Source: Apus apus (taxonomy: Eukaryota; Chordata; Aves; Apodiformes; Apodidae). Taken from it: DNA of 64,000 nucleotides. This document shows, piece after piece, positions 21,501 through 35,600 of the stretch. Below the pieces are notes generated by a model. That model searched no databases, had not been told where the DNA came from, and worked only from the letters and a program-made list of their open reading frames with translations. Each line of letters begins with the position of its first letter. Position 1 is the first letter of the stretch. The position numbers were made by a program, and so were the translations under genes. Location: NCBI RefSeq assembly GCF_020740795.1, contig NC_067289.1:21782608-21846607 (forward strand), read 5' to 3'.

Positions 21501-24500
21501 TACCATGTTGCAAACTGAGAACTGGCTTCTTGGAGTTTTTTATTTCTTTCCCCTTGAAGTGATGAATGAATACACAGCTTTGAATGTGGAGGGGGGGGGG
21601 GTTTAATGTGGGGGTTTGGGTACAGTGACAAAACAGAAGGGAATCATTGTGTTTAAACATAAGGTAAATGTATTTTTTAAAACCGTGGAGTCCTTTGAAA
21701 CAAATAGCATTAGAAGTTGTCAATATCAACACAGTCTTGTCTAGAGTGTGTATGCAGATGTAGCGTAGAGCAAATGCATTCCTGCTGCCAGCCACAACAA
21801 ACCACAAAACTTCACCATTGGACCATGCTTTTTACATTTTTCTAAACAAAATCTAGGGTGTTAACTGTTAGCAGGGCGTGGAGGTAGTGTGGCTTTGCAG
21901 GGCTCCAAGTCGTGATGCCCTTGGCCGGGGGGGTCTTGGGAAGGTGGTGGGTTTGGGCAGGGTGGGTGTTGAGGGCACAGGGCACATCCCTTGTGATCCT
22001 GCCCAGCCTCAAGCAGTGGCTGTGGGATGTCTCAACAGACCATCACCCCCTGAAAACTTCTGCTCTTTTACAAAATCACCCCATTATTACATAAAGACAT
22101 GCTTTCCCCTCCAAATATTCCAAGCCTTGGTTTGCTTGCCTTTTACTGTAAGTAAAATGCCCCTGTGGTTGATCAATGCTATCAGAAACTACTTAATTTT
22201 AGTGTTTAAAGAAATAAAACCTGGGCTCCTTTTAAAACCCCGTTTCTGGGAGTTTTGACCCAGGAAGGGAAACTTGTTTGTTCAGCTGAGCAGGAGGAAA
22301 AAGAGATATAATTTCTGTGCATGCAGGAGTCACTTGAGCCTGTTGCAGATTCAATTATTTACAGAGTTGCTGTGAAATATTCCATGAACTTCAGTGATGT
22401 CTGATACCCTCGGTGGTCAATAAAAGCCCCACAGCTGGATGAGGCCATGAGGAGATGCTTGGTTTCCTGAGGTGGAGGGTGCTCCAAGGTAAGGCTGTCA
22501 CAGCAACTCACGGGCATTTAATGTATTTTCAAACCAGTTTCAGAAATAATATCAAATGGTATTTTTTTCTTGTTATGAGGTAGTTTTGGAGTTGTTAATA
22601 CTAAATGTTTGGGGACAGAAAGGGGATGTCTGAGCCTGGCCTCAGAGCTGGAAATGGTTGAAGTTGGGCTGCAATCTCTGGTCCTGACTGAGCCCTCTCA
22701 GGTCCCTTGCAGCTCATGCAGAAGAGGTTTGCTGGGTTTGCTTCCCAGTTTTTCTTGTCTGGGAGATGCTGCACCACACAGAGCTGTGGGAGGTGGAAGG
22801 GGCCCAGTTAGGTTTAATGCCACCACTTTTTGCTGGAGAGGTCCAAGGCCAACACACAAATATCTTTACAACTGTGCTGTAAATGCACCCAGTTTTCCCT
22901 CTCAATTGCGTTTTGTCAGCCTGAAGCTCCTGTCCCATGGGTGGCCCCAGCACAGCTGCCATGCTTGTAGAGACAAAATGAACATATCCTCTGTTCTTTT
23001 TGTGCCAGCTTCTGATGTGCCTCATCAGCCTGCTCTTACCTGGACACTTTTTTTTTCCACTTTTTGTTTCAGTTTGTTTTCTTGTTGTTTTTTTTTTTGA
23101 ATATGGAAACTGCCTCCAGGTGACCCAAAGGCAGTAAAACAGGTGTGCAGATTGCCCCAGCCACAGAGAAAGCCTCACTGTCCTGATGGAGTCTTTAAAT
23201 TACTTTCACTGATGTGACAGCATGTTCAGTTGTTCAAATCAAAGCTTGACCATAAACTTTAACCCAGTGCTTGTATCGTGTAGCATTAGATTTAGCAACA
23301 GCTCCAGTTGTAGCAGACACAACATAAAGGAGGCAATAAGCAGGGCAGTTTTGCATGGGGATAGCACTACACAGCATTCTTAGACTTCACTAATAAGTAA
23401 CATACTTAGCAATGATGCAAGCACTGTTGTTTGCAAATAATGTAACTTATGCCCATCAGGAAAGGTTAGGATTCATGCCAGAAGGTGCAGTCACCCGGGG
23501 TTAAGGGGCCGGATGCTGTTTAGGATTCCTGGCACTTACTTGTGTGCATTCCAGTGATGAGCAGCTACAGGAGCAGTTTGGGGCAGCCTCTTACTGGGAG
23601 TCCTGGAGAAAAGCCACAACACCCCATGTAGGCCTGCAGTTCTGTCCTGAAAACAGTGGTATTTCTGCAGTACTTCTGGGAAGAGCAGTGATGCCCTCAG
23701 GCTGGGGTCACCTGGACCCACAGCAGCGCTCCGCCACACGCCTGGAGACCCACGTTTGTCATCTGCATCTGTCACCTCTGCATCATACCACGTTCCTGAA
23801 TAACTGTGGATGAATCTACCTGGCTGAGCTGCTGTGTTTGCAAGAAAAGCCCTGTGCATACGAGCTTTATGAAGCCCACATGCTCTTGTCGCCCTCAGAC
23901 ACGTCCAAAAATCATCTCAACTTGGACAACAGAAAGTACAAACCAGCTCCAGGCTGGTGAAGCTGGAGTCTGAGCAGTGAGGATGAAGATGGCAGGGCTG
24001 GCCCTGCAGGGAAAATGCCCATATGCCAGCTGCCAGCTCCCCTTTGCCCTTTTGATCTCTGTGCCCTTGCTCAACTCACTTAACTGCTGCCTGGCGAGGC
24101 TCACCAGTGTGGAATGGGTCAGTGTTGCTCCTGAGCTGCTGTGCTAGTATCTGCACCCTGTGGTCCCACCACCAGCTGTCAAACTTGCTGGAGATTAGAC
24201 AGGCTGATTATCATTCATCCTGGTGGAGTCCAGCACAGTGCTCCAGCACGTAGGAGTGTTGTGCTTCAGTTTGCCAAGCAAACAGGCATGGTGTGAAGCT
24301 CTGACAGCCCCTTTGGGAGGTGACTGCAGCAGGAGGCAGATTTACACCCTGACCTTTCCCATCTGTAAGCCTCAGGACCAGCCTTGAGCATCCAGACCCC
24401 TGGTCAGAAAAACCAGGGAGTTTGAACCTGTTAGTGTCACTGAGAGCTAGATACCTCCTCAGACCACCCAGGGCAGGGCTCTGGAGGTGTAGCTCTGCCC

Positions 24501-26657
24501 AGCTGCCATCAGCTGGGGGCTGTACGCGAGAGGTGAGAGAGCCCTGGGCACTGGCTCCCGGCATCCAGCCCAGCAGGGAGAGTAAAAGGGGGCAGGAAGG
24601 GATGGGAGAGGCCTGGGATAACTTCATGCCTTTTCCCAGCAGACCTGGCCAAGAGAAGTTGGTGGCCATGAGGATTCTAGCCTTTGGCATCCTGTTTCCA
24701 TGGAAGTTGAAGGGCCACTTCTTGGGAAGAGGGCAATGCTCACCCACACCTCCCCATTGCTGCCCCAGCCACCCCCCACCCTTGCTCCACATCCCCTCCC
24801 CAGGAAGCCAGATTGAGGAAAGGTTCTGCTCTGGAAGCAGCAGTGGGGAGGACACGATAGGCTACAAGCCATGGAAGGGCCACCCTCCTGTCTCTATTCA
24901 GTATGTAGCTGGCTTTGGCCCCTCAAACTGCCTCTGTTGGGCTGGAAAGATGAGGGGGAAAAGCATCATCCTTCCTTGGCCAGGCACCCACAGTGGGATG
25001 GAGATACTGGAGGGGGTTGTTGGTCCTGGCCAGGGGTTTCACAGTACCCAAGGGTTTCGATTTGGGATGCTGGGTCAGGGCTTTCATTTGTTTTCCAAGT
25101 CAAACTTGAGCAGCCTGTTAATCACCTAATCCTGCCACCCCCTGCGTGGAGGCATTTAACTGCAGTGCAAAGCAACAGTGCTGGTCAATGCCTGGGTATC
25201 CAGGCACAGCCAACAAACAAACACGGCAGTCAAAGATCTCAGCTGGAAGAACAAATATTGGGGGAAAAACTTCAAAAAGCTCAGCCTTGGGGCCCTCCCC
25301 TTGCAACTACGCCCACCCTAGAGGGAATGCAGGTGCTGTGGCTGGAATCAATGCATTAATGCAATGGACTTTTCTCCTCCAGTTAAAGTTTTACTTTGCT
25401 GGAGACCAGTGCAAAGATTAGTGGTCTTACGCTCATCTTTTTTTTTTTACCTCTGTAGAAAGGACATTTTGTGCTCATGTGAAGCCTGCCTGACTGAGAG
25501 CATCATCCAATGAGTGGCTGTACCTTGGCTGCCAGACCCATCAGGGCCTTATCTGGAATGTAATGGCATTAACCAGCTTCTCAGCGGATTGAGACTTTGG
25601 CACGTCTGCTACAGATGCCTCCATCCACCCCTGCAGCTCCTCTCGCTGATGATGTCAAGGACAGCAAAGCCCGAGTGAGACCAGCTTGTACCAGCTTTGC
25701 AGATGTGCAAAGTTCATGATGAGTGAGCCAAGCCAAAGGGCTGTGATGTTGGCAGCATCAGCAGTATTTGCCAGCACCAGCATTATCTGCTGGCATCAGC
25801 AGTCTCTGACAGCTCTGCCATCAGCTGGTGCTGCTGCAAGCTCAGACACCACGGGCTCCTGGAGGAAAACGTCTGTTGTCCTATTCTGGGCAATTTTGTT
25901 GTGTTCTAGCCCCAGCTCCACCCTGAGCTGTCTAGTCTGAATGCTGGGGATGCACACACACGGGTGTGTCCTGGTGTTACAGCTACAGGTTTCTTAGCAT
26001 TGCAGCTGCGGGGTGAGGGGCTGTGTGCAGGTATGTATGGACATGTATAGAGACACCTGCACTTAACCTGTGTTTGGCTGTGTATGCTACACACACACCC
26101 CAATAAATTTTAAAGCAGGTAGCAAGTGAAATTTAAATAAAACACTCTTACTCATTTTCTAGCTTCTTTGGTACACACGCTGGAAAGGATTCTTCTTGCT
26201 CATTCAGCAAGAGGTTTGTCCTGTAGCACACAAACCCAGCACAGGGGCTGAGGAAGGTGTTGAACATCTGTGGCTGTAGCGTGGCCCCGAGTCCCTGGCA
26301 TGTGGGACTGTTCAGCTGAGGGACAGCCCCAATCCAGCCTTTCAGCTGGATCATTTGCATTTCCCAGGTCCACTCCATGTCTTTGCCAGTCTCCTGTAGT
26401 TCTGTTTGTCCCCCCAAATACAGGATTGGTAGTGGCTGCTCTGAGCCGAGCCGTGGCCACATTCCACATGGAAGCCTTGGGTTTCTCATTAACTCCAGAG
26501 GTGATATAGTCCCATCCCTTGGAGCACCAGCCACCTTTGCTGATTCCTCTCGCCTCCATCCCAGCCCTGCTGTCCCTCCTTCACTGCCGAAGCTCCTGCC
26601 TTGCTCCAGAGCCCAGGACAGTGACTGCTCCTGGGAGGACAGTAGAGGACCTGCAGG
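21501..26657. other. TNIK-SLC2A2 intergenic region, including SLC2A2 5' flank and 5' UTR
   Basis: No gene is recognised. It holds an 11-G run at 21591-21601, stray AATAAA hexamers (about 22212 and 22421), AT-rich non-repetitive sequence at about 23210-23470 with a FOXA-like TGTTTGC at about 23430, and GC-richer sequence at 24200-25300 that stays open in frames on both strands. The SLC2A2 promoter and 5' UTR must lie toward the right end. No TATA box or start site stands out, so none is called. A noncoding first exon is possible. Confidence 0.6.
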
Positions 26658-29600
26658 ATGGACAAGAAAAACAAAATGCAAACAGAGAAGGTAACTATGG
26701 CTTGGTGGTATTTTTGCACTAGAATTTCTGCGGGAGCCCAGCACTGAGCAACAGTATTTTCTGCTCACCAAGAACAAAAACAAGAAAAAAACCAATTCTC
26801 TCCCCCAGTTAATTGCTCTTTGACGTCTGCATCCTGAGTGCAGGAGCAAAGGGGTCAAGGGATTATTTTTTATTTGTAAGAGCTCCGTTCAGATAATTTT
26901 AACTGTGATGGAAGGAAATAATGCTTGAAACATCACTGCTGAAAGCCAGAGGTTTTCCCCAGCAGTCCTGCTCCAGCAGTGGTGCTGCCCATGCACTGGC
27001 CATGGCGCAAGGCAGCAGGGAGAGCCCCAGCACAGGGCACTCTGCAGGGCAATGCCACTCTGCTCTGGGGCCTGATCCTGCCCACCCCAGGGCCTTTCCC
27101 TTCTCTTCTGGAGCCTGACAAAGCACCCGTGCTGGGCAGCAGCATCCCGGAGTCCTGCTGTCGCAGCCAGCTGGGGAGCAGGGTCCCTTGGGATGGGGAC
27201 AGGGTGCAGCCCCCTGGGCTTGGGCAGGGCCAGGCCAGCAAGGTGAGGCTGTTCTCTGCTTCCTCCCTCAGCACCTCACAGGAACGCTGATCCTCTCCGT
27301 CTTCACTGCAGTGTTGGGCTTCTTCCAGTATGGCTACAGCTTGGGTGTCATTAATGCCCCCCAGAAGGTAAGCTGCACCCCCCTACCCCCCTCTCAAGCC
27401 ATGTGCAGCCAAGGGCTTCAGGGCAGCCAGGGCTGGTTTGTCCCCTGCAGAAGCCCTCAGAGGGCTCTGTCCCTTCCCCAGGCACTATCTCCCGCAGTAC
27501 AAAGCCCCTCTGATATGTGTGAGGAAGCAGTGGGGACCCCCTGCTGCCCAACCTCGCGGGAAAGGAGCCAGCCTCTGCATGTCACTGTGCTGTCCCCGCT
27601 GCAGTGTGGTCCCCACAAGCCCAGGGACGTACAGCACCTCCCCACAGGAGCTGAATCTGGACACCACACTCACCCCCCCTCCCCAGAGGTGGCATTGGAT
27701 GGGGGGGACATGCAGGAGGGAAGCTCCATGCCTGCCCATGCCATTCCTTCTTCCCAGGCTCCAGGTGCTTGGGGGCTGTGGGGACCCCAAGATTCTACCC
27801 CTGCAGAGCCTGTGATGCAAAACTTCTCCTGGGGCAGGAAAAAAACCCCAAAACAGGATTGGGGTGGTTATAGGTTTGAGCCAATGTCATTTTCCTCTTT
27901 GCCTGTCACAGGTGATAGAAGCCCACTACGGGCGCGTGTTGGGCATCGCCCCCCTGGACAGAATTGCCACCAACACCTCCGGGGAGGATGGCACTGTCCC
28001 TGTCCCCAGCACGGAGCCCTGGGGCAGCACTGAGGGCACACTGGCACCCAGAGCCCACCCCGGCGAGGACCTTGGGGCCTCCCAGCACATCCTCACCATG
28101 TACTGGTCCCTCTCTGTCTCCATGTTTGCCGTCGGTGGGATGGTCTCCTCTTTCACCGTGGGCTGGATCGGTGACCGGCTGGGGAGGTGAGAGGACCTGG
28201 TGTGCTGCAACTCATGTGCCACAGCTCTAATCCTTTTTGTTTGATTTTTAACCCCAGAACTGTTTCCTCTCTGTAGAAATAACAGTTTGTGTTCTTTTCC
28301 CCAATTTAATGAAAATCAAACCCCTCAAACCTCCAAAACAACGTCTCAACCTTCACAGATTCTGGCTTATGAAAATCCTCAATTATTATAATAGTAACAA
28401 TTATTATAATCATTATTATCAATTCTCAGATATTTTATTACAACTTTTAGCTGGGAGCAGCCTTGACTAAATTCAAAATTCCCCCCTTTCTTCCCATGGA
28501 AAAAGGGAGAGGAGGGCATCCGAGCAGCCTCTGCACAGGATGGACAGTTACTTTCAGCTACTCTGGTTGCACCCTTAGCCCAATCATTGTTTTCCCCCTG
28601 TCGTGCTGGTTCAGTCCCTTGATGGCTCTGTCTGTGTGCGGCGATGGCTGCTCTGGCTGGGAGAGGAGCCAGAAGGAGCTGTGCTGCTGCTGCCTTGCAG
28701 GGTGAAAGCCATGCTGGTGGTGAACGTCCTCTCCATCGCCGGGAACCTGCTCATGGGGCTGGCGAAATTCGGGCCGTCCCACCTGCTGATCATCGCCGGG
28801 CGAGCAGTGACGGGGCTGTACTGCGGTAAGGCCCCCAGGGTCACCCCTCCCTTGCCAGGCTGCTCAGCTCCTGGGCACTGCTCCAGGGCTGCAGCTGCAG
28901 TTTCTCCTCTTCTTGCATCTTTTTGGTCTCATTCAGAAGGGGTTTCACGGGTGGGCATTCCCCTCTTCCCCCTCTGTCTGTCCTCCTCAATCCACGGTCT
29001 TTCCCAGAAGTATCTGGATTGGTTCTGTCATGAAATCAGTTTAGTTTATGTATCCTAGAAAGCAGCGAGTCCCTCCTCTGTATCTGCAGGCTGGATCATG
29101 CTGGTGGCAGTTGTAAGAATGTGTTATTAGCCATGCTGTTTGCAACAGGTTCCCTAGACAACAGGACTATCTAGCAGATAGTACAGGAGCACTGTACATT
29201 GAGAGGATAAGATAGTAGGCAACTAATATGGAATTACACAAGGATTAGCTTGGAAATAGCAGCTCATTATCACTGCTACTGGTACACAACTGGTACACAA
29301 CACTTTGCTCTGAAGGTTCAAGGCAAGTTTAAGAAAGCTCTTTGCTCTGTGATAATTTCTCCCAGCAGATGATCTCTGCTCCATGCTCATATGTAGGTGT
29401 TCAAGTGTAAAGGCTTCCCAGCTCAGGACTCTGAATCCAGGGACATGGAGCACTGCTGCAGGGTGTGGGTTGTTCCCAGGCAGGCAGGAGGCACTTGGTG
29501 GAGTGTGGGATGCAGCACAAAGGAGGCTCCATCCTCCTTTCCCATTTGGGAAGTGGTTTCTGCTGGTTGCTGAGCTGTGATCTAGAAGAGGTGATGCCCA

Positions 29601-32600
29601 CATGTGCTTGGTGCAGGGCTCTCCTCTGGACTCGTGCCCATGTACGTCAGTGAGGTCTCTCCCACGGCCCTTCGAGGAGCGCTGGGGACGTTGCACCAAC
29701 TTGCCATCGTCACAGGAATCCTCATCAGTCAGGTAAGAAGGAAAGTGCATGAGTTCAGAGAGGGTATTTCAGAGGTTATCATTCCACCCCAAAACTGATG
29801 GAAGGTGGGAAGCAATCTGCTCTAGTGGAGTTAAACTCCTACTTTGAGTCAGAGCTGTCCTTAACAAAGATGACTTCTAATGAAAGAAAAACATACTTTT
29901 GCAAACAATTTCTCTCCTCCACTGCAAAGATTTTATATGCATCTCACCAGTCAGGCTGGATCCTGAACATGAGATCCCTGATGTTCAGGTACTCCAAAAT
30001 GGTTCCATCCAGAAGCAGGGAGTCCAACATCTCCATCAGCATTTCCCACTATGGCAGGAGTCCCAGCTACGTAACAGGCTGACACATAAATGTCCTGAGA
30101 ACAAATGCATCCAGAACTACTTAGTGTAACCACAAAGTTCATCTAACCTGACTTAGCCCCCAGACCATGGGGAAAAAAAAGAAACAACCTCACAAGGTAG
30201 GTCCTGCCAGCTTCACTGGCTGTGGGAATGCAAAAAATGCCTTATGGAAGGAAAAAGGTTGCAAGTACTCACAACCCTTCTGGAGCACCTTTTCCAACCA
30301 CAGACAGAAGCAAAGCTCAAGTTAGCCTGTTTGCTGAGCCTTGAGCTGCACTGCAGCCCTGGTGCTCAGCTGGTGGCCAGGCAGCTGAGGCATCCTGTGC
30401 TGCATGGACCTCTGTCCAAGCTCTGTGCCTTTGGGGAGCTGCTTAGGACACATATTCCCCTGAAAACTCAGGGTAGCTTAGTGTGAGGAGAAAACATTTC
30501 ATCAGCATGCCTGCATTTGCTGAGCTGTTAACACAGTGGTGCTGTACAGGCACCAGTCTACTGCTGGTTCCAAGGAGGATTGAACCACCCCAGGGTGGAA
30601 AACAGGCTTGCAAAGGTTTGTCCCACAGCACCCATAAGCCAGTCTCACTCATGACATTTTATGCCATCTGTTCATTCCCTTCTTGTAAATGTGGAGCACA
30701 ACTAAAGAAAAAAAAAATAAAAAAATGTTAGGACTGAGAATTGGTATTTGCTTCTAGTTTTCTCCCAGGTTGCCACTTTGAAATGCCACAGTGGCCAATC
30801 ACTTGCTTTTTCTAGAGTGCAAAATAAGCCATTCACACATGCCTCAATTATTCCAGGTCCTTGGACTAGACTTTCTCCTGGGCAATGATGAGATGTGGCC
30901 CCTGCTCCTCGGTCTGTCTGGTGTGGCTGCTCTCCTGCAGTTCTTCCTGCTCTTACTCTGCCCTGAGAGCCCCCGATACCTTTACATCAAACTGGGGAAG
31001 GTGGAAGAAGCTAAAAAAAGTAAGACACACATTTTGGTCTTGTCTGGAGTTGTTTACGTACTACCCATCGTATTAAACACAGGAGGAAAAGCCCAGCTGA
31101 GGGCTCACACATCTAACTGGGTGTAGTTGCTCCATCCCACACAGCACATTTGACTTGCATATAGTCACTTTTGCTTGTAAGTTTCTGCAAGTGGTGTGAG
31201 CCTTCACGTGTCACTCTTTTCCATCAGAGAGCTCACATCTAGCAGATGCCACTCCCAAAAGCCCCATTCAGTTGGAAGGGACTTCAACCAGTTGTAAAAA
31301 TGGGATTTTTTGCAAAACCAACATGCTTGATGTGCCACAGGAGTCCTCAGAGCAAGAGGACAATACTGTGTGGTTGGCTTACCCTGGGTTTGGCTAGGGA
31401 GGTTCTTGTCCTTACTCTGTGTCAACCATTGAGAATAAAATGTTGATCTTTGTTTTTTTTTCTTAAGGTTTGAAAAGGCTCAGAGGAAACTGTGACCCAA
31501 TGAAAGAGATTGCTGAGATGGAGAAGGAAAAGCAAGAAGCTGCTAGTGAAAAGAAAGTCTCCATAAGGCAACTTTTCACCTCTTCAAAGTACAAGCAGGC
31601 TGTCATTGTGGCTCTGATGGTGCAGATATCTCAGCAGTTCTCAGGGATCAACGCAGTGAGTCCCCAAAACACATTTCCCTGTAAAGAAATCCACACGGGG
31701 CATGAAAAGGCAATGCTGGCTCCTTCCAAGCCTTGCAGGGGGGAAGAGAAGGCTTTCCTGTAACTGCAGGAGGCTCATCAGCCACCACCGTTGGTGTTGA
31801 AGGTGGACCTCAGCGCTGAGCTGGGCTGCAGGGAGGCAGGAGGGGAGAAGGGTGTGAGGGAGTTCAGCATGAAACCAGCTGGCACAGGCAGTCCTCACTG
31901 AGCTGTCCCATGATCTTCCTCACACCTGAGTTCATCAGCAGTTTGCTCTCTTTCAGCGACTACCCCAGGAACTACATAATCACCATCTATTAGATATTTT
32001 TAGCAGCACTTCCTGGAATGTCAGAAATTACTGTTTTATATCTTGAAGTATGGAACCTTCTTTTCAAAATGGGCTTAAGACTCAACCCTTTTTCAAGTCT
32101 ACCTCCTGCCCTTAAACTTCCAGGAGATGGGAATCGCCTTTTTCTTTCAGAGAAGGGAGAAACCCAGGTCCTTCCAAACTAGTGAGAGTATTTTAAAATG
32201 CATTTAAAAACCAGTCATATTAAGGTCTCCAGCACTGAGTGCTGGTGATCTGGCTTTCAAGATTAATCATGGGACTACAGGAAAGAAAACTGTTTTAAAT
32301 GTGCAAATGCAGTAGCTAAGGAAGGGAATTTCAATGAGATTTTTAACTCCCTCAGGCTCCTTTGAAAGTTTCAGCTTTAATTATTATAACAAGCCATTTA
32401 AAAAGTTGGAAAACTAATAATAATTAAATTACTTCACATCTTAGCCAAGCAAGTGCAACCCTTCCCTCAAGAGAACAAAAAGTTCCACCAGCCCTGTTGC
32501 CTAATCCTTCATCCTAATGTATTTTGATAGATCTTTTACTACTCTACAAACATTTTTGAGAGGGCTGGAGTTGACCAGCCAGTTTATGCAACCATTGGCG

Positions 32601-35600
32601 TTGGAGTGGTGAACACAGTCTTCACAGTCATCTCGGTAAGTAAGCTACAACGTGGTTTGGAAACATGATTCCACTCTGGAGCTGGGGCTGACCCTGCACA
32701 CCTTATTCACAGGAAAAATAATTCCCTGGACTGGTCTCATTTGAAAAACCAAGCCTTGAAATGCAGTCCCTTGCTATCAAACAGCACTGCTAAATGCTTC
32801 ACGAGTGTAAACTGCCTCGCTGTGCTCAGGGAAGCTCTGGTAGCTCAGCATTCCCCCCGGAATAAAAGCTGCCTTTGAGACTGACATTCTGCTGGTCCTG
32901 TTCCCCTGGGGGAGCAGGCAGGGATGGGGTTGTGACAGGGAAGCCAGGAGCTCAGGATCTCCCTCTTCCCTGTTATCTTTCCAATTGTTTTCTGTATGTA
33001 CATAGCACCTGCCCAAGTGATAGCCAAAGGCTAATCCAGAGTAATCAAAGTAATTCGGTGCCTATTCCCATTGTATCTAAACTAAAAAGACGGTTCTGTT
33101 TTCACAGCCTTTCCATCCATTTGTCCCTCTCCTGAGAGTACTGACACAGTTCCAGTCAGCAGGCAGTTATTCTTTTACTGTGGTCATTAATAGAAGCAGA
33201 TCAGGAAAGGCCAAGCCTGTTTCCCTCACATCTCTAGTGAGACTTTGGGAGCAAAGGATCTTTACCCACCTCAAAGCAGGACTAGCAAGGTAGAAACACG
33301 CAGCTCTGAGAGATCTTAGTCCAGTGTGCATGAGACAGGAGGTCTTGGGGTGAACCTGCTTTAGAGGAAGTCCATCACAGATCCCATATAGAGGAAAAAC
33401 CATGGTGTTTATTGTGAAAAAGGGCAGGGAGGTGTGTGGCTTAAAGGTCTTCTTCCAGCTTGGAGGGTCTCTTGCTCTTCAATCTCTGCCCCAGGGCTGT
33501 GCTATTTGCAGCCTGGGGCATTTGCTCTTTGTTTCCTTGCTTATTTTGGCCATGAACACTTAAAAATTTCCTGCATCTGTCAATAAATGACAGACCCTGA
33601 TCAGAAGGCAGAAGCACGGCCGGGTGGACCTTGGCAAAGGGAGCAGGGAGAGCAGAGGCTTGCCCTCTGCAGCTTCACGAGTTAGCAGGATGAACTGCCT
33701 CCAGAAAATGAGATGCTCTCCTGGAAGCATAAATAATTTGCTGGAATGGCAACAAAAGTTGAGCTGACATCCAAAGTTGTCCTTTCAAGCAGAGGGGAAG
33801 GAGCAGGCAGCCTCAAAGGCTAGTTGATGGTATCTTCGGGCAGGTCAGATGCAGTGTCCTCTGGAGTGACCTCCATCTCCTCCTTGGATAAAGTGATTGG
33901 TAGAGGCTCAGATGTTCCTGGTTGGGTGAGATGACTGGAGCCCACCAAGAGGAGTTGAGAAGGAACAAGCTAAGCGTTGGGGCTACCAGGGAAACAAAAG
34001 GAATCTAGGAGCCATTGAAGATTCAGAAGGGCAGGAGTGTGGTGTGGCAGTGGTAACGGGCTGCCCCTTGCTAAGGGGCCTGATGGAATCTCCTGAGAGC
34101 AGCAGTGCTGGAGACTGAGCTGCTGCACGTGTTCCCACAGGTCTTCCTGGTGGAGAAGGCAGGCAGGCGGTCCCTGTTCCTGGCTGGTTTGATGGGCATG
34201 TTGATAAGTGCTGTGGCCATGACGGTTGGACTTGTGCTCCTGGTAAGGATTTCTCTCCATTTTTTCTCCACGGTTGGCAAACAAGAGAATACAAACCACC
34301 CTCTGAAGTGAATGTTTTGCATTTTCATCTCAAAGTTCAGAAAACATCTGTCCTTAGAAGGGAGAGTTCAAAGTGGCCATAGCTGGAGCCATCTCTGGTT
34401 GCAGCAGTGCCTGAGGATGTTGTGCTCTTTGGCCCCTGAGATACCCCAATGCTGCTACAAAGGACATGTGTCCCCTGGCCCCTCCTTGAGCTCACTGACC
34501 ACCTCAGCTGCTTACACAGCAACTGCACTATTCCCACGGCATAATCCCTTGCCTGCTAAGAAAACTTAGAGCATATCACCATGTGCAAGCCTTGTATGGA
34601 CTAAGCCCTCAAGCTGCATCTCCCTGGCTTGGTGCAGTGACTAGCATCTTGTCACAAAAAAAGGGACACGATTCCTCCCAACACCAGGAGAAGGGTCAAG
34701 CTGTGAGACATGGGGCAGAGCAGGCAGAGGATGGAGCCAGCCCCGCCCCCCCCATCAAAGTCAGGCCAAACCACTGGTGCAAACTCCTGTAAAACCAATT
34801 GAGGGGTGGCCTCCCTTACTGAACACCCTGGTTATTGAAGACAACATCATTTTGTCTCTTCCTGACCAAGACAAGGAGAGGGCTTGAAGGTGCAGCTGAG
34901 CTGATAGCTATGAGCTCCAACATCTCTCTGCAAGTGGCAGTGCTGGTGCCACATGCCCAGCCAGCACCTGGCACAAGAGTTTAGAGCTTCAATTGTCTGA
35001 ATAGAAAAAAAATTCTGAAAGAAAAAGCCTAATTAAAATAATTTGTGATAATTACTAAGAGCCACGTTGAGACCGTAAGACCATGTGCACCCTCTTGCAG
35101 AGCCAGTTTGCCTGGATGAGCTATGTCAGCATGGTCGCCATCTTCCTCTTCGTCATCTTCTTTGAGGTTGGGCCTGGGCCCATCCCCTGGTTCATCGTGG
35201 CCGAGCTGTTCAGCCAGGGCCCCCGTCCCGCCGCCATCGCCGTCGCCGGCTTCTGCAACTGGGCCTGCAACTTCATCGTGGGAATGTGTTTCCAGTACAT
35301 AGCGGTAAGAAATCCCTCCACAACCACGTCGATAAAGGACCGGCACCACCCCGCTGCGGGGCTCCCGCAGCAGCCCAGCGGGACGTGGACGTGCCTCCCA
35401 GATCTCCGCCCCCAAGCCCCGCAGGGCACCCCAGGGTTAGAAGGGGAAGCCATCTCTGCAGTGCTGATGGTGATGTCCCCTGTCCTCCCTCTCCTCCCCG
35501 CAGGATCTGTGTGGACCGTACGTGTTCGTGATCTTCGCGGCTCTGCTTCTGGTCTTCCTTCTGTTTGCGTACTTCAAAGTCCCGGAGACGAAAGGAAAGT

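Noticed and set aside
26148-26858. 236-codon antisense frame over SLC2A2 exon 1
   Set aside because: No recognisable protein or domain, and it runs straight through the GLUT2 start exon. Treated as chance.
29100-29310. Possible old transposon in SLC2A2 intron 4, with a short actggtacaca direct repeat
   Set aside because: No terminal repeats, coding remnant or family pattern was recognised; only an 11-base duplication is real.
31261-31300. CR1-like words (gttggaagggacttcaacca) in SLC2A2 intron 6
   Set aside because: Only about 20 bases resemble the CR1 tail and neither flank continues the match, so it is too short to call.
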